DNA from: Anaerolineaceae bacterium UBA6107
GTDB lineage: Bacteria; Chloroflexota; Anaerolineae; Anaerolineales; Anaerolineaceae
Assembly: GCA_002428455.1 (NCBI GenBank)
Contig: DIWL01000054.1
Span: forward strand, 1-13,019
Length of the DNA: 13,019 bases
Reading direction: 5' to 3'
This document shows positions 1 to 6,099 of the stretch, in pieces. The position numbers and the translations under genes are program-made. Position 1 is the stretch's first letter; each line of letters begins with the position of its first letter. Below the pieces are notes generated by a model. That model did no database searches. It saw only the letters and a list, made by a program, of their open reading frames with translations, and was not told the origin of the DNA.

Positions 1-16
1 TATTCACTATGACTGA

Positions 17-169
17 CTACTAGGTGTCATCCTGCTTATTCTGGGTTGGGTGGGAATAGTTGGTGGAACCTTTGGTCTGATCTTAAAAATAGTCGGGTTC
101 ATTCCGTTGATAACCGGCCTGATCGGATTTTGCCCATTGTATGCCTTATTAAAGACGAAAACTAACTGA
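17..169 (+). pseudogene. DUF2892 / YgaP-like two-helix membrane protein, C-terminal part only
   Basis: The frame ending at the TGA at 167-169 encodes about 50 hydrophobic residues. It shows two membrane helices (LLGVILLILGWVGIVGG, then IVGFIPLITGLIGF) and the ending FCPLYALL, which is the hallmark of the DUF2892/YgaP transmembrane family. Members are usually about 60-70 residues and begin with a short polar segment before the first helix. Here an in-frame TGA lies at 14-16, directly before the first helix, and the other two plus frames also have stops within the first 23 bases. No ATG opens this frame; the only ordinary start is GTG at 50, inside the first helix. The gene is therefore either broken (for example CGA to TGA, or a one-base indel) or affected by an error near the window edge. 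The family is associated with small membrane proteins, sometimes linked to rhodanese domains; the role here is unknown. Confidence 0.5.
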
Positions 170-174
170 TCCTG

Positions 175-210
175 AAAAAGAGCAGGGAGAAAAATCTCCC
201 TGCTCTTTTT
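175..210. terminator. Perfect bidirectional rho-independent terminator
   Basis: A 16-bp perfect stem (AAAAAGAGCAGGGAGA at 175-190 with its exact complement at 195-210) closes an AAAA loop at 191-194. The A run on one arm and the T run on the other give a U-tract in both directions. The hairpin begins 5 bases after the plus-strand DUF2892 stop and 1 base after the stop of the minus-strand PIG-L gene, so it can end both converging transcripts. Confidence 0.92.
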
Positions 211-211
211 A

Positions 212-1054
212 TTACAATCCCTCGAATAGATCGCGCTCCTTGCGGCGCGTGGGTGTGGGGTACGCCCGCATATACTGGTCACTGATGCCAAACAACTTTC
301 GAAAGTAATCCAAAAATCCGACGGTTATGCGCATACCGCCCTGGCTGATGTGACACGCCACCGCCCGGTTCTTATTTTCAATGACCGTACGGTAATCCAC
401 TTTGGCATTGACCAGAAAGCGCGCTTCAGAAACCCGCACAAGGTCAATGTCGCCGTTCTTACCAAACCGGCGCGGATCCTTACCGGTCAGTTTCATGAGC
501 CAGACGGTTGTGCGCAGAAATCCGCGCGGGAAAGTGTGATAATACAACTTGTCCGGTTGCCAGGCTGGCAGGTCATCTACGAACTGCGTCGGGTCACCGG
601 CAGCGTAAAATGCCTGGACAGTCGCTTTATGGATGGCAATGTGATCAGGATGCATGTAACCACCAACCGGATCAAAGGTGATGACCACTTGCGGGTGCAG
701 TAACCGGATGAAATGCACGACAGCCGCAGCTACTTCAGCAACATTCGTCGCAGCCAGCGCTTGCGGATGGTGGTTTTCAGGCGATCCTTCCATACCTGAA
801 TCCCGGTAATCTAGGAAATGCACGGCAGAAAGACCGAGATGCTGCGCGGCACAACGTAATTCATACTCCCGTAATTCCCCAATGGAGGTATACCCCTCCA
901 TCAACTCCGCAGAGACTTCGCCCACCTCCCCACGGGTGGCACAAACCAGGTGCACCTCAACACCCTGGCTAGCATAATATGCGAGAGTGCCACCTGTTCC
1001 AAAAGTTTCATCATCTGGGTGAGCCAATACAGCAAGCAGGACCTTTTTATTCAT
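212..1054 (-). CDS. PIG-L / LmbE family zinc-dependent N-deacetylase
   Basis: This 280-residue protein belongs to the LmbE-like family, whose members remove acetyl groups from N-acetylglucosaminyl compounds (MshB and Mca in mycothiol metabolism, BshB in bacillithiol metabolism, PIG-L in GPI anchors). The zinc and catalytic motif AHPDDE is at residues 11-16 (H12 and D15 as ligands, D14 as likely base). The second motif, HPDH, is at 135-138 and supplies the remaining ligand H138 and a catalytic His, H135. A late CHISQ segment (234-238) also fits the family. There is no signal peptide, so it is cytoplasmic. It starts 12 bases after the E1-like gene, without a recognisable Shine-Dalgarno sequence, so it is probably co-transcribed. 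The substrate cannot be deduced: no glycosyltransferase or thiol-ligase gene is visible in this window. The family call is secure; a specific BshB or Mca role would be a guess. Confidence 0.93.
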   Translation of the reverse strand: MNKKVLLAVLAHPDDETFGTGGTLAYYASQGVEVHLVCATRGEVGEVSAELMEGYTSIGELREYELRCAAQHLGLSAVHFLDYRDSGMEGSPENHHPQALAATNVAEVAAAVVHFIRLLHPQVVITFDPVGGYMHPDHIAIHKATVQAFYAAGDPTQFVDDLPAWQPDKLYYHTFPRGFLRTTVWLMKLTGKDPRRFGKNGDIDLVRVSEARFLVNAKVDYRTVIENKNRAVACHISQGGMRITVGFLDYFRKLFGISDQYMRAYPTPTRRKERDLFEGL

Positions 1055-1066
1055 TTGTGTGTTTGA

Positions 1067-1837
1067 TTAATCCTTTGTATGAGAGTCAAGTTGACCGCAA
1101 ACCGGACAATCCGGTCGTTTATTAAGGCGGATGGTCTGCAGGGTCGCAGAAAGGCTATCAAATAGCAGCAGTTTGCCGATCAGTGGTTCGCCAATTCCCA
1201 GGATCAGTTTGAGGACTTCTGTTGCCTGCAGAAGACCAATCACACCGGGGACCGTATTCAGCAATCCGTGCAATTCCGGGTCGGCGAGCGCGCCATCCGG
1301 AGGCATCTCCGGAATCATACAACGCAGACATGGTCCACGACTGGCATCGAAAACTGACACCTGTCCTTCGAACTCAAATACTGCACCATAAACCAAAGGG
1401 ATCGACATCTTTGCACAAGATTCATTAAGTAGGAAACGAGTTTCTATGTTATCCGTGCAGTCGATCACCAGCCAGTTACCTGAAATCACTTCATCCGAAT
1501 TTTCCGGGGTAAGCCTGATCGGGAAAACCTCCACCTCGATATCCGGATTGAGTTCCAGTAATCTCTTCCTGGCAGATTCGACTTTTAGAGAATCCAGGCA
1601 TGTAGTCGTGTGGATGATCTGCCGCGACAGGTTTGATAACGAAACGCGGTCATCATCAATAATCCGAATGTTACCGACTCCAGCCCCAGCGAGGTAAAGC
1701 AGTACTGGCGAGCCCAACCCGCCAGCCCCAACGACCAGGACGGAGGCAGCTTTCAATCTTTCCTGACCTTCACTGCCCACCTGGAGAAGTTGAAGGTGCT
1801 TTTTGTAACGCAGTTTTTCATTCTGGTTCATGGTCAT
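1067..1837 (-). CDS. ThiF/MoeB/HesA-family E1-like adenylyltransferase
   Basis: This 256-residue protein has the E1-like fold that adenylates the C-terminal Gly-Gly of ubiquitin-like sulfur carriers (ThiS, MoaD). The ATP-binding loop GAGGLGSP is at residues 37-44. An acidic stretch (IIDDDRV, 59-65) is followed by N69 and R72-Q73, then K85 and DCTDN (126-130), matching the ATP/Mg site. Two zinc-binding pairs, CLRC (170-173) and CPVC (244-247), are intact. The conserved Cys of ThiF/MoeB, about 11 residues before the GVIG segment (198-201), is not present; by my hand alignment it is Pro187. There is no C-terminal rhodanese domain and no ThiS/MoaD gene nearby, so the partner is unknown. The start is ATG at 1837, although ATG at 1831 is possible; neither has a Shine-Dalgarno sequence. 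It is the first gene of a unit with the PIG-L gene. Confidence 0.9.
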   Translation of the reverse strand: MTMNQNEKLRYKKHLQLLQVGSEGQERLKAASVLVVGAGGLGSPVLLYLAGAGVGNIRIIDDDRVSLSNLSRQIIHTTTCLDSLKVESARKRLLELNPDIEVEVFPIRLTPENSDEVISGNWLVIDCTDNIETRFLLNESCAKMSIPLVYGAVFEFEGQVSVFDASRGPCLRCMIPEMPPDGALADPELHGLLNTVPGVIGLLQATEVLKLILGIGEPLIGKLLLFDSLSATLQTIRLNKRPDCPVCGQLDSHTKD

Positions 1838-1844
1838 AAGGATT

Positions 1845-1850
1845 ATTGTA
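1845..1850 (-). promoter_or_regulatory. Candidate -10 box for a leaderless E1-like transcript
   Basis: Read on the minus strand, TACAAT ends 7 bases before the ATG at 1837. A -10 box normally lies 6-7 bases upstream of the transcription start, so the mRNA would begin at or beside the start codon. No good -35 hexamer is visible at 16-18 bases. Supported only by position, by the lack of a Shine-Dalgarno sequence, and by the matching arrangement on the opposite strand. Confidence 0.35.
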
Positions 1851-1905
1851 AATGAATTCTGGAAAAAATACCTATTCCGTTGTCTTTTTGAAATATTTCT
1901 TGATG

Positions 1906-1911
1906 TACAAT
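1906..1911 (+). promoter_or_regulatory. Candidate -10 box for a leaderless fusion-gene transcript
   Basis: TACAAT is followed by 6 bases and then the ATG at 1918, where the conserved DHH domain begins. Transcription would start at about the A of the ATG. The -35 region (around 1883-1888, TCTTTT) is weak. The longer upstream start at 1852 would place this box inside the coding sequence and add 22 residues with no family resemblance, so box and start choice support each other. Confidence 0.4.
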
Positions 1912-1917
1912 AAAAAT

Positions 1918-4581
1918 ATGCAAGTAATCCTCACCCACGAACAAGCTGATTTCGATGCGCTGGCATCTTTGTTTTGCGCACACATTCTCAATGAGAAAGC
2001 AATTCCAGTGTTGCCGAACCGTGTCAACCGCAACGTGCGAAATTTTCTCAACCTTTACGGAGCTGATCTGCCTTTCTCAGAAGTTCGCGACCTAGCCAGT
2101 TCATTTATTCATCAAATAACCCTGGTCGATACACAATCACTGGTCACACTCAAAGGGGTAAACTCGAAAACCCGCGTGAATGTGATCGATCACCATGAAA
2201 AACGGGCAGACCTGCCGCAGGACTGGCAGGTGAGCCTCGAACGGGTCGGTGCCACGACCACCATCCTGGTCGACTTACTGCGTGAAACCAGCCATCCGCT
2301 TACTACCATGGAAGCCACACTACTATTACTGGGAATCTACGAAGATACCGGTTCATTGACATACGCTTCAACCACGGTCAGGGATGTGAAAGCAGTTGCC
2401 TATCTACTGGAAAGAGGAGCCAGCCTGCGCATCGCGGTGGATTACCTCAATCCGTCGCTTTCAGAAAACCAAAAGAAACTCGCTGATCACCTGTTGGACA
2501 ACGCAAAGTCTTACCCGATCCATGGCAAGAACATCATCGTCTCCTGCGCAGATGCCCAGGACATGCAGGAAGAAGTCTCCAGCATCGCACATAAATTGCG
2601 CGACCTTCTCGACCCGGATGCACTTTTCCTGTTTGTCCACACCATGGAAGGAATCCGACTGGTTGCCCGTTCGACTTCCGACCAGGTGGATGTCTCCCAC
2701 ATTGCGCGAATATTTGGCGGCGGTGGTCACAATCGCGCCGCGGCGGCTCTGATCCAATCAAAGACCTCCGCAGACAAACCAGTTAGCATGGAAAAGCTTA
2801 CCGATCAGGTCCTCATGGAATTGCGCAAGACCATAAAACCACCCCTGACCATCAGCAAGATCATGTCCCGCAGACCGCATCTTATCACTCCCGACACATC
2901 CCTGGAGGATGCCAACCGGCTGATGCAGCGCTATGGATATGAAGGCTACCCGGTGGTTGAGAATGGGACTGTCGTCGGTTTGTTGACCCGTCGGGCCGTT
3001 GACCGGGCGATTCACCACAGGCTGAACTTGAACGCGGGCAGCCTGATGGAAGCGGGTGATCACAGCCTGAAAAGTACCGACACGATCGATCAACTACAGC
3101 AATTAATGGCAGCTACCGGCTGGGGTCAGATCCCCGTGCTCGATCCTGAAAACAGGAAAATTATCGGCATTGTTACCCGGACAGATCTTTTAAAAACTTT
3201 GCCGGGTCACAATGGCGCGATCCCGGGACAGCAGAATTATGCAGAGCTGCTTGAGAAGTCTCTTCCCCCTTGCCGGCTAGCACTGCTGAAGTTGATCGCA
3301 CAACATTCTGGACAGGAACAACGGTCGATCTATGTCGTAGGCGGATTTGTGCGTGATCTGCTATTGGAACGCCCCTCATTGGACTTTGACATAGTCGTTG
3401 AAGGTGATGCATCAAGATTTGCCCTTGAACTGGCTGAAAAATTTGGCGGCCGTGTGATCACGCATAGACGGTTTAGTACAGCCAAATGGCAGATCAAAAA
3501 CATCCGTGCGAACCTGTTGGCCAGCATGGGATGCAGCGACCTGAAGGAACTTGATCTGCCTGATGCGCTGGACTTTATCAGCGCACGCACTGAATTCTAT
3601 GACCATCCTACAGCGTTACCAACCGTTGAACGTTCAAGCATCAAACTGGATTTGCACCGGCGTGATTTTACCATCAATACCCTCGCGCTCCGCCTGGATG
3701 GGCACCATTACGGCGAATTGTATGATTACTGGGGCGGTTTGGCTGACCTTGAAAAAAAGCTTGTGCGGGTACTACATTCTTTATCTTTTGTGGATGATCC
3801 CACCCGCCTGCTGCGGGCGGTGCGTTTTGAGCAGCGTTTTCAATTCCAAATCGAGAAACGCACCCTGCAATTGATGGGAGAAGCCCGGGAATTACTGCAC
3901 CAGTTGAGTGGTGAGCGCATCCACCATGAGTTCGACCTGATTTTCAATGAATCAGCCCTCTTCGATATTTTGCGCCGGCTAAGCGAGCTGGACCTGTTGC
4001 CACAAATTCATCCAAAATTGACCTGGGATGAATCCTATCGAACGGCATTTTTAGAGGCCATTAACTATACGCATAATTCCGCCTGGGATCTATCAGTGAA
4101 TGTTGGTGCCACACCAATACAGCACACATTACTTTACCTGGTGTGGTTGGCTCAACTTGATGATGCTGCAGGCTGCGATGTAGGCCGACGATTGCGCCTT
4201 TCCAAACCGATCCTTGAAACGCTGGAAAATATTTCGACGCTGGTCAATACAATGCAAGACTGGAAGAACCTGCCCCCAAGTCAATTTACCCGTAAACTAG
4301 AAAAAATTCCTGTTTACGGAGTATACGCGCTCCATTGTATAACCACTGATGAGATGCTAAAACGGAACCTGGAAAAATTTGCGATAAGCTGGCGGTTTGT
4401 TTCACCCATGGTAAACGGCAATGACCTGCGAGAGCGTGGGATCCCACCCGGTCCTCATTACGCCTCCATTCTAACTGAGATCCGCAGTGCATGGCTGGAT
4501 GGTCAAGTATCCTCTGCTGCAGAGGAAAAATCGCTATTAGATTCACTTGTTAAGGAATTCAATGACCGGAAAGATCACTGA
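1918..4581 (+). CDS. DHH/DHHA1-CBS-CBS-tRNA nucleotidyltransferase fusion (CCA- or A-adding enzyme)
   Basis: This 887-residue multidomain protein should act on tRNA 3' ends. Residues 1-280 are a DHH phosphoesterase: D11-x-D13 motif, D71, DHH at 91-93, D143, and the DHHA1 motif GGGGHNRAAAA at 267-277. Residues about 310-430 hold two CBS domains (MSRRP and SLMEAG starts), likely adenine-nucleotide sensors. Residues about 468-887 are a class II nucleotidyltransferase: VGGFVRDLLL (474-483), catalytic D489-x-D491, RRDFTINTLA (581-590), DDPTRLLRAVRF (626-637), ERIHHEF (666-672) and a C-terminal GIPPGP (841-846). All catalytic residues I can check are present. The same layout is known in Aquifex and some other lineages, where the fused enzyme can be the A-adding half of a CC/A pair. 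Whether this one adds CCA or only A cannot be told from sequence. I chose ATG 1918 because homology starts there. The GNAT gene overlaps its end. Confidence 0.93.
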   Translation: MQVILTHEQADFDALASLFCAHILNEKAIPVLPNRVNRNVRNFLNLYGADLPFSEVRDLASSFIHQITLVDTQSLVTLKGVNSKTRVNVIDHHEKRADLPQDWQVSLERVGATTTILVDLLRETSHPLTTMEATLLLLGIYEDTGSLTYASTTVRDVKAVAYLLERGASLRIAVDYLNPSLSENQKKLADHLLDNAKSYPIHGKNIIVSCADAQDMQEEVSSIAHKLRDLLDPDALFLFVHTMEGIRLVARSTSDQVDVSHIARIFGGGGHNRAAAALIQSKTSADKPVSMEKLTDQVLMELRKTIKPPLTISKIMSRRPHLITPDTSLEDANRLMQRYGYEGYPVVENGTVVGLLTRRAVDRAIHHRLNLNAGSLMEAGDHSLKSTDTIDQLQQLMAATGWGQIPVLDPENRKIIGIVTRTDLLKTLPGHNGAIPGQQNYAELLEKSLPPCRLALLKLIAQHSGQEQRSIYVVGGFVRDLLLERPSLDFDIVVEGDASRFALELAEKFGGRVITHRRFSTAKWQIKNIRANLLASMGCSDLKELDLPDALDFISARTEFYDHPTALPTVERSSIKLDLHRRDFTINTLALRLDGHHYGELYDYWGGLADLEKKLVRVLHSLSFVDDPTRLLRAVRFEQRFQFQIEKRTLQLMGEARELLHQLSGERIHHEFDLIFNESALFDILRRLSELDLLPQIHPKLTWDESYRTAFLEAINYTHNSAWDLSVNVGATPIQHTLLYLVWLAQLDDAAGCDVGRRLRLSKPILETLENISTLVNTMQDWKNLPPSQFTRKLEKIPVYGVYALHCITTDEMLKRNLEKFAISWRFVSPMVNGNDLRERGIPPGPHYASILTEIRSAWLDGQVSSAAEEKSLLDSLVKEFNDRKDH
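4552..4556 (+). promoter_or_regulatory. Shine-Dalgarno site of the GNAT gene
   Basis: AAGGA, followed by a 5-base spacer and the ATG at 4562, lies inside the 3' end of the fusion gene. It decides the start: the TTG at 4547, which would add five residues, lies upstream of the site and has no ribosome-binding signal of its own. Confidence 0.65.
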
Positions 4582-5113
4582 TTACACCCCGGTTTCGGAG
4601 ATCAGCAGGATCATCATTCGAAAGATGACCTCTGAAGATCTGCCACAGCTTGAGTGGGATGGTGAATACACTCACTTCCGCAATGTTTACAAGGCGGTGT
4701 ACAAGCGCATCACCCATGGTACGGCTGAAGCCTGGGTGGCGGAAGCACCTTCGGCAGAAATTATAGGCCAGGTTTTTTTACAGCTTGAAAGCGATCGTGC
4801 AGAACTGGCTGATGGTTGGAACCGCGCTTATCTGTATTCATTTCGCATCAAACCTGCCTATCGTAACCGAGGACTGGGAACTAGAATGTTGGAGATTCTG
4901 GAGAATTATCTTATTGGCAAGCACTTCAACAGACTGACCCTGAATGTAGCGCGCGACAACCCCGATGCGATCAGGTTATATAAACGACTGGGTTTTCAAA
5001 TCGTTGCTGAGGAACCAGGTGTCTGGTCTTACATCGACCACACAGGAAAATGGCAGACAGTCGAGGAACCATCCTGGCGCATGGAAAAGCAGATCAGAAC
5101 TAACAGTCATTAA
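4562..5113 (+). CDS. GNAT-family N-acetyltransferase
   Basis: This 183-residue protein has one GNAT domain, transferring an acetyl group from acetyl-CoA to an amine. The acetyl-CoA pyrophosphate-binding motif is R101-N-R-G-L-G106 within FRIKPAYRNRGLGTRML. It is followed by the strand LTLNVARDN (125-133) and the helix segment AIRLYKRLGF (136-145), the usual motif B. The N-terminal IIIRKMTSEDLPQL (17-30) is the typical first strand and helix. The gene overlaps the tRNA nucleotidyltransferase fusion by 20 bases and is probably translated from the same mRNA. The substrate is unknown: RimI-like protein acetylation and small-molecule acetylation are both possible. Its TAA (5111-5113) overlaps the stop codon of the convergent CapA gene, leaving no room for an intergenic terminator. 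Confidence 0.92.
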   Translation: MTGKITDYTPVSEISRIIIRKMTSEDLPQLEWDGEYTHFRNVYKAVYKRITHGTAEAWVAEAPSAEIIGQVFLQLESDRAELADGWNRAYLYSFRIKPAYRNRGLGTRMLEILENYLIGKHFNRLTLNVARDNPDAIRLYKRLGFQIVAEEPGVWSYIDHTGKWQTVEEPSWRMEKQIRTNSH

Positions 5114-6099
5114 TCTTCTCCCTCCACGCAGATATCTGTTATCCCTTTGACATCCTTCAACTCATCGAACTTTAACCGATTCAAAATCTCCTGTTTGCCT
5201 GAATCCTTTGCGTAAATCAGGACTTTCCTCTGTGCTTCCATCTGCAAAGGAATGATCGCGATCTTCCTGACCTGGTGATCCACAAACTCAATTCGGATCA
5301 ATGCTGTCCGCATGGCATCCGGCAGCATCCATTGATCTGAAAGCAGGTTCCCCAGGCTGTATATGACGAGAGCACGGTCACCATCTATATTTGAAGTCAT
5401 CCAATCCATACGCTGCAGGACATGCGGGTGATGCCCCCACACCAGGTCGGCACCCGCATCAACGAGTTCCTGCGCCAATTTTTCTTGATCCCGTGATGGA
5501 CCCGCTTGGTATTCATTTCCCCAGTGAATAGAGACCACCACCAGATCACTCTGCTGCCGGGCAATTGACAAATCAGCTATGTCTGATGCAATGTTGTATT
5601 CACCCGAGTAGTCATTTATGTTCAGAATAGCCACTGTTTGTTCACCTACGGGAACGTACAGCATACCCTGCGTTTCATCCAGAGCCTGGATACCGGCTTT
5701 TTCCACCGTGTTTCTTGTGTTGAAAGTGTTCGAAGGAGTGCAATCACTTGCATGGTTGTTGGCAGTCGTCACCACATCCACACCTGCCTGCTGTAATATC
5801 GCAACCATACTTTCACCAGCACACAGGTTCATATCCAGATCACCGGAATCATAATCTTGATCAATGGACCCAAATGGTGATTCCAGGTTTACTGAAAATA
5901 GATCAGACTCTGCCTCAGACAGGTATTGCGATAATTCCCCCCATGGTGAAGCAATAGTGAATATCGGCTCACCACCTCGCGCGAGCATCACATCCCCGCC
6001 AAGCAACAACCACGAAGTCTGTTGCTCAGGTGAGCATGCAGTGATGACAAGGAGCGCTGTTGCCAGCGCTCCGATTTTCAACACCCAACGATGTCTCAT
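5110..6099 (-). CDS. CapA-family (PGA_cap) metallophosphoesterase-like lipoprotein
   Basis: This 329-residue protein resembles CapA/PgsA, the poly-gamma-glutamate capsule protein with a calcineurin-like fold. A short basic start (MRHRWVLK), a hydrophobic stretch and the lipobox ITAC (C22) mark it as an exported lipoprotein. Family motifs follow in order: GGDVMLAR (34-41), NLESPF (71-76), TTANNHASDC (111-120), SIHWGNEY (190-197), GHHPHVLQ (222-229) and SLGNLL (248-253); the D, N, E and H residues are the putative metal ligands. I start it at ATG 6099, which overlaps the upstream TGA as ATGA and gives a clean signal peptide; the ATG at 6123 would add eight residues and bury the gene start in its neighbour. 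No capB or capC genes are nearby, so a capsule role is not supported here. It is the last gene of a three-gene envelope operon. Confidence 0.9.
   Translation of the reverse strand: MRHRWVLKIGALATALLVITACSPEQQTSWLLLGGDVMLARGGEPIFTIASPWGELSQYLSEAESDLFSVNLESPFGSIDQDYDSGDLDMNLCAGESMVAILQQAGVDVVTTANNHASDCTPSNTFNTRNTVEKAGIQALDETQGMLYVPVGEQTVAILNINDYSGEYNIASDIADLSIARQQSDLVVVSIHWGNEYQAGPSRDQEKLAQELVDAGADLVWGHHPHVLQRMDWMTSNIDGDRALVIYSLGNLLSDQWMLPDAMRTALIRIEFVDHQVRKIAIIPLQMEAQRKVLIYAKDSGKQEILNRLKFDELKDVKGITDICVEGED

Noticed and set aside
7..291. 94-residue minus-strand open frame across the left edge
   Set aside because: It crosses the bidirectional terminator and lies opposite the DUF2892 remnant and inside the PIG-L 3' end. 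It has no recognisable family motif.
1852..1917. N-terminal extension of the DHH-CBS-nucleotidyltransferase from ATG 1852
   Set aside because: The 22 added residues resemble nothing in the DHH family, lack a Shine-Dalgarno sequence and cross a TACAAT box placed correctly for ATG 1918, where the conserved strand and H7/D11/D13 motif begin.
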